This document shows, piece by piece, positions 41,681 to 50,277 of a stretch of 64,000 bases of DNA (positions are counted from its first letter, which is position 1; the number at the start of each line of letters is the position of its first letter). The translations under genes and the position numbers were made by a program. Origin of the DNA: Rhizobium ruizarguesonis (GTDB taxonomy: Bacteria > Pseudomonadota > Alphaproteobacteria > Rhizobiales > Rhizobiaceae); NCBI RefSeq assembly GCF_012349115.1, contig NZ_PQIG01000068.1, forward strand, positions 54,287 to 118,286. The letters are read 5' to 3'. A model generated the notes under the pieces. That model worked only from the letters and a program-made list of their open reading frames with translations. It was not told the DNA's origin and searched no databases.

Positions 41681-43478
41681 GGACACCCTCTTTGTCCAAG
41701 AATCGTTCGATGAATTCTTCCACCTCTGAACGGGGTAGCGAAAATCTTCGGTGATCCACGCGTTGCACTTTCGAGCCTTCGAGCAGAATCTCCACCTCGC
41801 GACAGGTCCTAGAGTGACCGTGCATCAAAAGCCGATTTCGTACTTCTCTGACAGAAGCGAATTTACGCCGAAAAGCAGAAAGCTGCGTTAACGTGGCGAT
41901 TGTCCCGGCACCGTAACGTGAGTTGCTTGGCGCATCGAGATGAAAGGCAATCTCTTCGCGTATGATCGGATATTTCGGGGCATTCGATTCATCGGGAAGA
42001 CGACCACAAAAGTCGATCCATGGTGCGAAGTCCTGCACCTGTAAAGTGTCCACCAGATTTGGAGATAGTAGCTGCACTCGAATGATCGGCAGAGCACGGT
42101 CGCGAATTCCTCCGAGTATAAAGGGCCACGGATTGGCAGAACCGTAATACAGCGTGGAGACAACGCTTTGGACGCGCAAGCCAACATTGCCCGCTTTGCC
42201 TTTCGGTTTGACGAAATTGAAATAGTCAAAGGCAGCTTTTGCACGAACGTTGGCCGCAGCAGTGAGCCTCTTATCTGGGCAATGGACGCTGCCCGACAAG
42301 AAGCATTCGAACAGTACTCCTCTCGGAATCCCGAAAGATTCGCTCAGCGCGCGCACCTCTACGGAGCTAAGGGCATATTTGTGAAGCTTCAGAAGGAAGG
42401 AATGGCTGTGGACTTCCGGTTCACGGAGTTCGTCTCCCTTCGCCGTTAATGAACCTAGCAGTGGAGTCGCCAGCGCAGCGCGCACCGTTGCGATCGTGGT
42501 CTCTTGAAAGTGCTTGCTTCTTGTCAGATCTTGCACAAAGGGATTGAGACTGGGCTTCGCATTTTCAAAAATCTCAACTTGCGATAGCCGTGTCTCCAGC
42601 GCAGACAGCCCCTCCGGCCAATTAAGGACTGCCCGCCCGGCTGACGCCAAATTGTCCGGCGAAACAGCGCCTATGGAGAAGGATAAGTCGCGGCCACTTG
42701 GTTGCTGCACCTCGTCAAGGACGGCAGCGATGAAAGCGCAGAGCATGAATATTTCTCCGCTGTCCATTTCACGGAGGTTGGTGTGAAGGACGCTTGGGTT
42801 TAGAGGAACTTCCGGGTCAATGAGTGAGGTTACGAAACGGAGCGCTTGGGCGTCCTCAATTTCCAAAATCTCCTGAGGATAATCACGAAGATCGACCAGG
42901 GGTCCACAATGCCCACAACGCGAAACACCACGGGGACACCAGAAATCGAGGAGTTCTCTGCATCTCGGGCATCGCTCAAGTAGTCTTTCGTGGCTCACCG
43001 GGTCAAATGTGAGTGCTTTGATGTGCCATATCGCTTTCGAGTGGTTCGACTGCACAAGAGATCTGGGCGCGACCCTGCGATGGCCAATGAGCTGTCTCAC
43101 GGGCAACCTCGAGCCAAAAAAACTTAAATGCCCCGTGCCCCGCTTGAGCCGGACGCTTCTCCGCTCACCCCCTGAGCTATCCGCTATCGCGTACCCCAAG
43201 GGTCTGAGATCTTCAACTCCGACCGGACAACCGAGTCTGTCGGCAAGTGCTGCAAGATCAACACGCGTCACAGCTATGCCAGAATGTGAAAGGCTAGTTG
43301 TCCGACGAACGAAAGAACTCGTGCTTGGCAACCCGTTCAACGCTGCCGCTCGAAAAATCAGGTCTGCTAGGGCTTCGCCAAGCATAGGGGCGACCGGTTT
43401 CGCGAGTCTTACACCGATTAGACCGATAAGACGTCGCGCGATAATCGGTGTGATTTGAATCTTTGGTTCGCCGTACAT
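41655..43478 (-). CDS. tniQ: TniQ-family target-selection protein (distal copy)
   Basis: 607 aa. TniQ-type N-terminus (LADLIFRAAALNGLPSTSSF), then HLSFFGSRLPVRQLIGHRRV and a zinc-finger of the CxxC...CxxC form (LLERCPRCRELLDFWCPRGV, SRCGHCGPL) at about 170-195, followed by VDLRDYPQEILEIEDAQALR. The C-terminal 380 residues are poorly conserved, with helix-turn-helix-like segments near the end (RHFSLPRS-type region VDHRRFSLPRSEVEEFIERF). TniQ/TnsD proteins choose the insertion site and recruit TnsC. It is a clear paralogue of the next gene upstream and is separated from it by 365 bases. Confidence 0.75.
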   Translation of the reverse strand: MYGEPKIQITPIIARRLIGLIGVRLAKPVAPMLGEALADLIFRAAALNGLPSTSSFVRRTTSLSHSGIAVTRVDLAALADRLGCPVGVEDLRPLGYAIADSSGGERRSVRLKRGTGHLSFFGSRLPVRQLIGHRRVAPRSLVQSNHSKAIWHIKALTFDPVSHERLLERCPRCRELLDFWCPRGVSRCGHCGPLVDLRDYPQEILEIEDAQALRFVTSLIDPEVPLNPSVLHTNLREMDSGEIFMLCAFIAAVLDEVQQPSGRDLSFSIGAVSPDNLASAGRAVLNWPEGLSALETRLSQVEIFENAKPSLNPFVQDLTRSKHFQETTIATVRAALATPLLGSLTAKGDELREPEVHSHSFLLKLHKYALSSVEVRALSESFGIPRGVLFECFLSGSVHCPDKRLTAAANVRAKAAFDYFNFVKPKGKAGNVGLRVQSVVSTLYYGSANPWPFILGGIRDRALPIIRVQLLSPNLVDTLQVQDFAPWIDFCGRLPDESNAPKYPIIREEIAFHLDAPSNSRYGAGTIATLTQLSAFRRKFASVREVRNRLLMHGHSRTCREVEILLEGSKVQRVDHRRFSLPRSEVEEFIERFLDKEGVLNQKHSNR

Positions 43479-43843
43479 TCTAAGTCCGTTCAGAGAGAAG
43501 AATGGGTTACCCAGCTCAATCGACGTGCTGGAGGCGTGACCCCCCTGGCGCCGAGGGAACCTTCCGGGAGCGACAACTGGGAACTTTCGGCTGCGTCCTT
43601 CAACTTAGGGTGACCGCCGGGATGGTGACAACTCATTCCGCGACACCGATAGCGCTCCGAATTCTTAACTGGCGATTCATCCAAACTTCTTTGGCGTGTC
43701 AGAACGGACTGCTCGTCGCTCGGGGTCGAGATCGGCATCCACGTTGGGCAGACAGATGGGATCCGCAGTCGCTCCTCCCTGGAAACGCGGCGCACCATTC
43801 GATAGCCCCGGAGCATCATGCTCCAGGACTCTACGCGGCGGAT
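43479..43843. other. Gap between the two tniQ genes
   Basis: 365 bases without a convincing gene. It contains a perfect palindrome GGAGCATCATGCTCC (about 43810-43825), which could act as a terminator after the five coupled genes, and GGGTTACCCAGC near 43504. The distal tniQ may therefore have its own promoter here. GC content is similar to the flanking genes. Confidence 0.4.
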
Positions 43844-45721
43844 CTACGCTTCGCTGCACTGAAGTCTAAGGCGTTCCATGGCGTCTGCTCTCGCCCAAAG
43901 GAAAATGCCTTTCAGATCTCTGTAGGGCACATTCGCGCCGTGAAGAACCTTTATCATTTCAACTGACTCGATTTCACGACGCTGCGATAGTATTCGCAAT
44001 TCGAAACTCGTGATCCATTTCTGACGTTCTTCGCGGATCCGGCCGAGTGTCAGCCCATTCGCGATACCCGTGAGTTTCACAAACCTGGCGGCCATCGATA
44101 TAGATTTTCCCATCGACATGGCGAGTTCGCTCTGCGTCAGAGACAGACTCGAAGGCAGATACTGGTTTCGGGGATCGTCCAGGACACTAGCTACTGTTGC
44201 GAAGTCGTCGGGATAGAGGTCGTGCACGGTTCCGCGCCTACTAGGCCGACCACGAGACATGGTAATTTTCCCGTTCGAGATCGCGGTGAAAATACTGGAC
44301 CAGGGTACAGCTAGTTGCAGGTCCATGGCGAAACGCAAGGATGCGACGTTCGCACCGCATGGCGAACCTCTAGATGGAATAGCGTCAATCACTTCCAGAG
44401 CGCTTACTTCCGCCTGATGCGAAGGCTCCGGGAACCCGCAATCGGTGAGATTCGCTTGAAGCTCAGGAAGGAGGCCTTCCGTATAGAGTTCATATAGGTC
44501 GAATACAGGCAAACCCAATGACAACGACATGGCCTGGACTTCGTGAATGTTGCGCAAAACTTTTATCTTGGTCTCAATGTCGCCCTCTAGGTAACGAAAG
44601 GGATAATCTCCTATGAGACGTTGCAACTCTACTTGCGGCGACCGCAAGGGAGCGTGGGGATGAGAGACGGATGGGAGTGATCTTCCATCGACACGAGCAT
44701 AGGAATGCGTGGCAACGCTGCGATTGCGGCTGGTGCGGTGCATCGCCTTGATTTGCCGCCGAACATCTGCATTCAAGGTCGGATCATGTCCAAGGCGCCA
44801 AAGAGACTGTTCTTTCAGACTAGCGCCGGCTTTTCCCTGCTTTGGAACGATCGTCTCAGCGAGCGCAACGAACGACTTTGGCCATCCGAGAATCGCCCTT
44901 CCCGCTCGCTCGAGATGTTTGAACTGGATTGCACTTGAATAGCTTCCAGATTCTGCTCGTTGGGATTCTGAAGCAGTCTTGACGACGAGCTGAAACAAGT
45001 CGCCGCGGGACACGTTGCCAAGGGCTGACGATTTCCATTTGGAGAATTCGATATCAGTCACTTCCGGGTTGACGAGGTCTCCAACAAAATCAAGCGCCTC
45101 TCCGTCCTCCGGCTGTACGAGCTGTTGGGGAAACTCACGTAGATCAACTGATCGACGCGGACACCACTCGCAATAGACGAGGCCCGCAGTTTTGGTCCAC
45201 CCAAGCGCCATCTCGCATACTGGACAATGAGACAAAAGCATCTCCCGGGTGTCTGGATCAAATTCGAAAGGCCGTAGGGACCAAATTGCCCTCTGATAGC
45301 TTTCGACCGCGAGAGCCCGGGGAGAAACCCGTCGATAGGGCGAAATGTGAACGCGCCGGACCGCATGTCCAAAGAAAGATACATGCTCCCTTGTTCGGGG
45401 ACCTGGAGCTTTCAACACTTCGAGTAAGCGCTCCGAATCCGACCTAATGCCTAAGACATCCACCAACCTTTCAATTTCGGCGCTGTCCTCTAGTGCGGTA
45501 AACGCCGAGAGCCTTCGGAACGTAGAAGTTCCGGCGAGTTCAACTATCGGATCTGTATTGAGAAGTCCGTTGCTCGCTGCCGAACGAAGGACCACTCCCT
45601 GAAGGTGCTCTCCCGGTCGAAGATCCGTCGCTACTGGCAGTACCTTCCCCAGAAGCGATAAGCGCCTCAACCAAAAGTCCCTGTCGGAGCATTCCGCACC
45701 ATCTCGTCTCCACAACGACAT
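43844..45721 (-). CDS. tniQ: TniQ-family target-selection protein (proximal copy)
   Basis: 625 aa, starting in a TAATG overlap with the tnsC stop. N-terminal TniQ stretch LQGVVLRSAASNGLLNTDPI, then HVSFFGHAVRRVHISPYRRV, ALAVESYQRAIWSLRPFEFD and the zinc-finger LLSHCPVCEMALGWTKTAGL-VYCEWCPRRSVDL, parallel to the distal copy segment by segment (SFFG, RRV, AIW, FDP, CPxC). The C-terminal half is diverged and carries a likely DNA-binding segment (SLSLTQSELAMSMGKSISMA). Tn7-like elements with two TniQ proteins generally use them for different targets; which target each has here is unknown. Confidence 0.78.
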   Translation of the reverse strand: MSLWRRDGAECSDRDFWLRRLSLLGKVLPVATDLRPGEHLQGVVLRSAASNGLLNTDPIVELAGTSTFRRLSAFTALEDSAEIERLVDVLGIRSDSERLLEVLKAPGPRTREHVSFFGHAVRRVHISPYRRVSPRALAVESYQRAIWSLRPFEFDPDTREMLLSHCPVCEMALGWTKTAGLVYCEWCPRRSVDLREFPQQLVQPEDGEALDFVGDLVNPEVTDIEFSKWKSSALGNVSRGDLFQLVVKTASESQRAESGSYSSAIQFKHLERAGRAILGWPKSFVALAETIVPKQGKAGASLKEQSLWRLGHDPTLNADVRRQIKAMHRTSRNRSVATHSYARVDGRSLPSVSHPHAPLRSPQVELQRLIGDYPFRYLEGDIETKIKVLRNIHEVQAMSLSLGLPVFDLYELYTEGLLPELQANLTDCGFPEPSHQAEVSALEVIDAIPSRGSPCGANVASLRFAMDLQLAVPWSSIFTAISNGKITMSRGRPSRRGTVHDLYPDDFATVASVLDDPRNQYLPSSLSLTQSELAMSMGKSISMAARFVKLTGIANGLTLGRIREERQKWITSFELRILSQRREIESVEMIKVLHGANVPYRDLKGIFLWARADAMERLRLQCSEA

Positions 45722-46806
45722 TATTGAAAGTGCTCCATGTATTTCTCGCCGTAGAACTTCTCGTCAGCGGCCACTCTTTTGCGGCAGTCAATTTCAATCT
45801 TCCTGTCGTTGCTAATCAAGAATGGGTTGTAGTCGCATATCCCTTTCTTAAGAGGATAATCGTTCACCGCCTTCTGAAGGTGACTGTTTTCGATCCGGTG
45901 GCACTTTCCAGTTGAGGCAAGTCGCGCCGCATCTCTAATAATGTTCGATAGAACACCGATGCGCCCTTGCGACGCATAGTATAATCGTATTATTATACTA
46001 TCTTCGTATAGTCCGCTTGGCTCATCGAATATGCGATGATCGACCATCAGTAACTCGATACCTGTGACATACTTACAGAACTCCTCGAGATCTTTCTCAA
46101 ATCTAAAAGGCATGATGTCGAGCTCCATCACCCTGTTGTTGATTTGCATGTTGTCCAGTGCCGTATGCGCACTGTACAAACCTGTGAAAACAATTGGTAT
46201 TCCGTTTTCGATCATGGTCTTCACAACGTCTTGGACCTCAGAGGCGTCCTTCATAGTCTCTCTGTCACTCTTCTTGGACAGTTGATCAAAATTATCGAGA
46301 GCAAGGAGTTCCGTGAAGCTGTCCGGATTGTTCATGATATCCTCGGCTCGGCGGATCCGATCCAGAACGTTCTCCCGCTTTTTGTAGAAAGGATCGTGCA
46401 ACGCCCTAAGCAAATTCGTGCCGAAGTCCCCTAAGTTAGGTTTTTCTGGCACTTTCACATAAAGGAACTTCCGTTGAAGCTTCTTCACGTCACCGTCGCA
46501 AACGCTGTTATGGAAAATCCCATCTTTCCGAAGCTCAGGAAGGACCCTGTGAGAGAAGTATATTTTGTTGATGATGTGCGACTTTCCGCAGTGCGACGCA
46601 GAAAACAGGGAAGCACCAGTTGCTTCGGTATCCCACCGCGAATCTCGTCGTGCTTCCCTTAGCTCGTCCAAAAAATCCATCGCTGCTTCAGCCTTCGCAT
46701 GGACCACAATCCATTCCTTGAAAAGCAAGCGAATTACCCCGTTTGAAACCCGTCCAGTCATCACAAAGCCTCCAATGGTGAGGACGCGATCTGCATCCGA
46801 AAACAT
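45721..46806 (-). CDS. tnsC: TnsC/TniB-like AAA+ ATPase
   Basis: 361 aa from the ATG at 46806; the frame is open two codons further to a TTG overlapping the tnsB stop. The P-loop region is GASLFSASHCGKSHIINKIY, so the normal G-x4-GK[ST] reads S-A-S-H-C-G-K-S: the lysine is kept but the first glycine is Ser. Walker B-like ELLALDNFDQL is near residue 165, followed by IPIVFTGLYSAHTALDN (sensor 1 region). It would link TniQ to the transposase and control target immunity. Weakly conserved overall, so TnsC rather than another AAA protein is judged largely from context. Confidence 0.75.
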   Translation of the reverse strand: MFSDADRVLTIGGFVMTGRVSNGVIRLLFKEWIVVHAKAEAAMDFLDELREARRDSRWDTEATGASLFSASHCGKSHIINKIYFSHRVLPELRKDGIFHNSVCDGDVKKLQRKFLYVKVPEKPNLGDFGTNLLRALHDPFYKKRENVLDRIRRAEDIMNNPDSFTELLALDNFDQLSKKSDRETMKDASEVQDVVKTMIENGIPIVFTGLYSAHTALDNMQINNRVMELDIMPFRFEKDLEEFCKYVTGIELLMVDHRIFDEPSGLYEDSIIIRLYYASQGRIGVLSNIIRDAARLASTGKCHRIENSHLQKAVNDYPLKKGICDYNPFLISNDRKIEIDCRKRVAADEKFYGEKYMEHFQ

Positions 46807-46808
46807 GA

Positions 46809-49160
46809 TCAATCACGTGACACTTTCAGTTCACGCTTCATTCGCTCAAAGTATGATTCCTTGTCTGCAACCTTGAATCTCGAAGGCGCGGGCGCCGGAA
46901 TGAGGTTCTCGGCAGCCTCCCTGGTATCCGGAACCAGCGCCATGGAGAGCGGATCGTTCTCGACGGAGTACACTACATCCCTTTGCCGCTTGTCGGCCTT
47001 CTTTGAAGCAGCCCTCTTGCCTCTACTCTGACCTGGCCTCTGAATGACGATCTGATCACGCTTGTGGATAGGCAGTTCGTGCGGGGAACTCCGGCCGTCA
47101 TTCCCGTTGGAGACCGGTTGCCCAGAGCTCGGCGAGGTAGGCGACATATCGACGACTGGCGTCGGCCCCTCGGTAAGACTTGCCACGATCGCGGCACGAT
47201 TCATGGCGTGCTTGTTCCTTGAGAAGAATTCCTCTGTCGCTTCGTTCTTCTTACGCCGCTCTTCCACGTTGTCTTCGTAGGACCCGGTGTGCTCGGGATC
47301 GGCATTCGGGATAACGACGTATTCGCCTCGCGCCGGATTGTAGATGCCGATCCTGGTTCTATCGCTGTGTTCGACAACTTCGACCAGTACGCTACGCGAG
47401 TTGTTCTTTGCTCGTGTTCCTCTCGGATTGTCGGAGAGGTGGCACAGATCGTTCAGCACAAGCGTGACCAGCTCCGGATGCCAGAAAACCTCGTTCCTAT
47501 ATTCGATCCCGGATGTTGTTAGAGTCCGGATGGCGGACCGTCCGAAGGCGTTCTCGATGACATTCATGTCGTCCACCAAGGGCCTTTTGTAATCCTTGAA
47601 GGAATTCTTCCACTGCAAGGCCGGCGGGATGCCCAACTCATCGTGCACATCAAGATGGTAGTCCATGATGATGTACTCCCAGAGTATCTCCTGTGCCCGC
47701 ATCAGCGTGAAGCGGGCTTTTTCGCGGGGATCCTTGTCGGAGACGCCAGGTTTTTCTGGCACGCCACCATCTGCTTCATGCCAGAGCTTTGTGTTTAATG
47801 TTTTGAAGAACCGCTCGACAATTGCCTTATAAGTTGGTGTTTTAACCGGGGCGAAGGATACATTGAGGCCTGCGCTGGACGCCGTCGCTCTCAAAGAACG
47901 ACCTACGTTAGCTAAATCGTTATCGACCAGCATTCTCCTGAATTTGCCAAACCCGTCTAGGGACCAGTAGTACGCCTCCTCCAAATTGAGATGCTCTAAG
48001 AATTCCTTTGGCTTCAGGCTTTCCTTCAGCCCACCGTAAAGCGTGAAAAGCGACGGTGCCTCGATAGATAACCTGGCAGCAAGGACCATCCGGGTATGCA
48101 CGTCCATGATGATGATCAACCACGGCCGGAAGGTCTCTCCCACAACCTTCCCGTTTGCATCCAAGACTATAACATGCAGATCGATCTGCGTGTGGTCCAT
48201 GACGGTGCATTCCAGCGGCCTAAGGGTCTGGACGTGGTGGCTGACAGCTTCAAGCTGCCTGTTGGCGACCGTTCTACCCTCACGTCTGGCGATATTCTCA
48301 AGACCGGCTTCGCGATCGATCCAGTTGCGCAGGGTGCCATCACAAGGTCTATCGAATCCGGCATCAGCTTCATCGCCGGGAACAGATAGGTCGCCTAGCC
48401 TCGGCACATATTCTGGCGACGTCCCGCGCTCAGCAGAGAGCCGACGCATCTCGTCTCCGACAGTATCCCCTGCCGCCAGTGCAAGTCGTCGCTCGCGCTC
48501 CTTTGCGATTTCGCCGTTAAACCAAGCCTTGACCGCGCCAAAGGTCGGAGCATGTTCACTCCAGTACCACGTGACCATCGCCACCCGGAGTATGCGGACG
48601 AAGTCGTTCCACTTCCCCGACGTCCGATCACCGCCACTTTCGTTCAGAAAGCAGCCAAAAGGTCGGAAATGTTTCTCGCCGCACTCTCTTGCGAGCATGA
48701 TTAAGGTTGAGCTGCCGGGTACCTTTGTGTTCTCTCCAAAGAATTTTTTGTGCGTCTCATAGTGTTCTTTGAAGAACGTCTTTAGTGCAGGATGCGACGC
48801 CGAAATAGAATACTCGTCCATGCAGGTCACATAGTAGTGCTGCACGGTAGCCTTGAAGTATCGCGTTTTACGGGCTCGGACCTGCTTTGTGTCGCCGGGC
48901 ATAATTCGCTCGAACGCACCCGGCTCTACGGTGAACGGTTCGATGGACTGTTGATCTTCCGCGGTGACCCTCACGGCCCCACCCCGGCATCGCATGAAAA
49001 GGTAGCTCTTGCGGTCAATATACCAGCGACCGCCTTTGTCCGTCTTGTTGAAAACAAGATCGCCGTTCGGCTTCGTCTTGACGAATGTCGCGGTAAAGCT
49101 TTCCGACCTGGTCTTGAAATAATACGTCTCGCCGGGGTTGGCGTCGATTGGACGAAGCAT
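46809..49160 (-). CDS. tnsB: TnsB-like DDE transposase
   Basis: 783 aa retroviral-integrase-type transposase. The catalytic triad is visible as CTVMDHTQIDLHVI (D322), MLVDNDLANVG (D413) and TYKAIVERFFKTLN (E449), with the 35-residue D-E spacing of the rve family. A Mu/TnsB-type C-terminal beta-barrel follows (RSVLVEVVEHSDRTRIGIYN). The N-terminal 300 residues include helices for end binding and an unusual beta-rich start (ETYYFKTRSESFTATFVKTK). It cuts and joins the 3' ends. A charged disordered tail (about 650-740) probably contacts TnsC. Its ATG abuts the stop of the Cys-rich gene. Confidence 0.88.
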   Translation of the reverse strand: MLRPIDANPGETYYFKTRSESFTATFVKTKPNGDLVFNKTDKGGRWYIDRKSYLFMRCRGGAVRVTAEDQQSIEPFTVEPGAFERIMPGDTKQVRARKTRYFKATVQHYYVTCMDEYSISASHPALKTFFKEHYETHKKFFGENTKVPGSSTLIMLARECGEKHFRPFGCFLNESGGDRTSGKWNDFVRILRVAMVTWYWSEHAPTFGAVKAWFNGEIAKERERRLALAAGDTVGDEMRRLSAERGTSPEYVPRLGDLSVPGDEADAGFDRPCDGTLRNWIDREAGLENIARREGRTVANRQLEAVSHHVQTLRPLECTVMDHTQIDLHVIVLDANGKVVGETFRPWLIIIMDVHTRMVLAARLSIEAPSLFTLYGGLKESLKPKEFLEHLNLEEAYYWSLDGFGKFRRMLVDNDLANVGRSLRATASSAGLNVSFAPVKTPTYKAIVERFFKTLNTKLWHEADGGVPEKPGVSDKDPREKARFTLMRAQEILWEYIIMDYHLDVHDELGIPPALQWKNSFKDYKRPLVDDMNVIENAFGRSAIRTLTTSGIEYRNEVFWHPELVTLVLNDLCHLSDNPRGTRAKNNSRSVLVEVVEHSDRTRIGIYNPARGEYVVIPNADPEHTGSYEDNVEERRKKNEATEEFFSRNKHAMNRAAIVASLTEGPTPVVDMSPTSPSSGQPVSNGNDGRSSPHELPIHKRDQIVIQRPGQSRGKRAASKKADKRQRDVVYSVENDPLSMALVPDTREAAENLIPAPAPSRFKVADKESYFERMKRELKVSRD

Positions 49161-49370
49161 CTATGCTTCCTCGCTATAGCAGCGCCTCAATATGGCATTC
49201 CGCAAGCAGCCCATGCAGATTTCGGTGTCACACTGCAGATGCCAAAAGGAAACCCCGATAGTCCTCTCGAACACGGGTTGACCGCCAACGTTTGAGACGG
49301 CACACGTCGGCTCGAGGCATTCGCGTGCGAGCTTGAGTGAACGTTTGTTCCGAGCTGCCGCTTCGGCCAT
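49161..49370 (-). CDS. Cys-rich small protein between tnsA and tnsB
   Basis: 69 aa from the ATG at 49370, preceded by GGAGG inside the end of tnsA. The sequence is AEAAARNKRSLKLARECLEP then TCAVSNVGGQPVFERTIGVS, FWHLQCDTEICMGCLRNAIL and RRCYSEEA. Six to seven cysteines include C-x4-C and C-D-x-x-x-C-x-x-C groups that could bind zinc. It does not resemble any Tns protein I know. Tight coupling to both neighbours (stop TAG directly followed by the tnsB ATG) suggests a structural partner or regulator of the transposase. Confidence 0.65.
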   Translation of the reverse strand: MAEAAARNKRSLKLARECLEPTCAVSNVGGQPVFERTIGVSFWHLQCDTEICMGCLRNAILRRCYSEEA

Positions 49371-49371
49371 A

Positions 49372-50277
49372 CTACGCCTCCGCATGGGCCATCATTGCCA
49401 GAAGGTTCTGTCGGCTACCCAACAGCGGGGGCATGGCAACCCTCGTGAGAGGTCGCGGGTTCTGGGATAGGTCGATCCAGATGTGCCCTTTGGCATGAAG
49501 GCAGTTTGCGGCTTCGCGTCCCGTTGGACCACCGCCTAGCACGTCAATCATTTCGCCATAGGTTGCCACTCCGTCACAGCGCTGGAGATATCTCCAGGCA
49601 ACTTCCGACAACCGTCGCGGGATTTTAGCAGTGTCGTCCATCAGGACGCTGGGCAGGTGCCGGAGATCGAAGGGCCGGAGGTCTTTCATTTCCTCCACCA
49701 CATGGAAGAAGTAGCCGTGCGCCCGGTAGATTTCGTTCGCACGCTGAAGCTTGGCCTCATAGTCCTTCTTTTCATCTGCCCGCTTCTGTGACCTGGCGAT
49801 ATCTTCCGGATCATTCCCACGGCGGCACAGATCCGCGTACCTCGAGGCCCCCTTCACCTCCAAGACCAATCTGACGAGATCGTCAGCCGCTGCGCGGCGC
49901 TGCGGCATCTTCAGAGCAGCGACTGCAAACGGAACACCGTCTTCGAGCTGGCGAACGAACCAGCGTGGCACGAGCACTTCTAGGTCGCTCGTGTACCGCC
50001 ATTTGCCCCGGCGCCGTAGTCTCGGGAACAGGAGCGTGTGAGGCTGCGCCATATAAGTCAGCACGCTCGTAGACAGGTCTAACAGTTGCATCACCTGAAA
50101 TTCCGCGTCGGACTCCGCTGGCAGGATATGGTTCGCCACCTTCGCCGAATTGTAGATGTGCGTGGTGTTCCTCTTCCGGCCGTTAGCCCCAAAGCGAATT
50201 GGACCTCCGTCCGTGGCGCGGTACATCCAGCAATCATCACCCCAATCGATCCTTACCCTTTCTATGCGCGTATCCAT
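49372..50277 (-). CDS. tnsA: TnsA-like transposon endonuclease
   Basis: 301 aa. TnsA-type restriction-endonuclease fold: catalytic Glu in PAESDAEFQVMQLLDLS (about 54-70), Asp in RYTSDLEVLVPRW (about 96-108) and the E-x-K in LVLEVKGASRY (about 137-147), the E-D-[EQ]-x-K set used by TnsA to nick the 5' ends. The N-terminus (NTTHIYNSAKVANHILPAES) resembles the family's start. A C-terminal winged-helix-like part (ATYGEMIDVLGGGPTGREAA) follows. First gene of the module, so its promoter should lie in 50278-50400. Confidence 0.82.
   Translation of the reverse strand: MDTRIERVRIDWGDDCWMYRATDGGPIRFGANGRKRNTTHIYNSAKVANHILPAESDAEFQVMQLLDLSTSVLTYMAQPHTLLFPRLRRRGKWRYTSDLEVLVPRWFVRQLEDGVPFAVAALKMPQRRAAADDLVRLVLEVKGASRYADLCRRGNDPEDIARSQKRADEKKDYEAKLQRANEIYRAHGYFFHVVEEMKDLRPFDLRHLPSVLMDDTAKIPRRLSEVAWRYLQRCDGVATYGEMIDVLGGGPTGREAANCLHAKGHIWIDLSQNPRPLTRVAMPPLLGSRQNLLAMMAHAEA

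Larger units (their letters stand above)
41655..50277 (-). mobile_element. Tn7-like transposition module
   Basis: Six minus-strand genes in the order tnsA-like, Cys-rich small protein, tnsB-like, tnsC-like, tniQ, tniQ. Stops and starts touch or overlap in the first five. The gene content is that of a Tn7-like element: TnsA endonuclease, DDE transposase, AAA+ regulator and TniQ target selectors. Flanks are a RIME repeat and MarC gene on one side and a 1.1-kb gene-poor stretch on the other. Terminal repeats, target duplication and the extent of cargo are not resolved, so the stated span covers only the genes. Confidence 0.8.
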
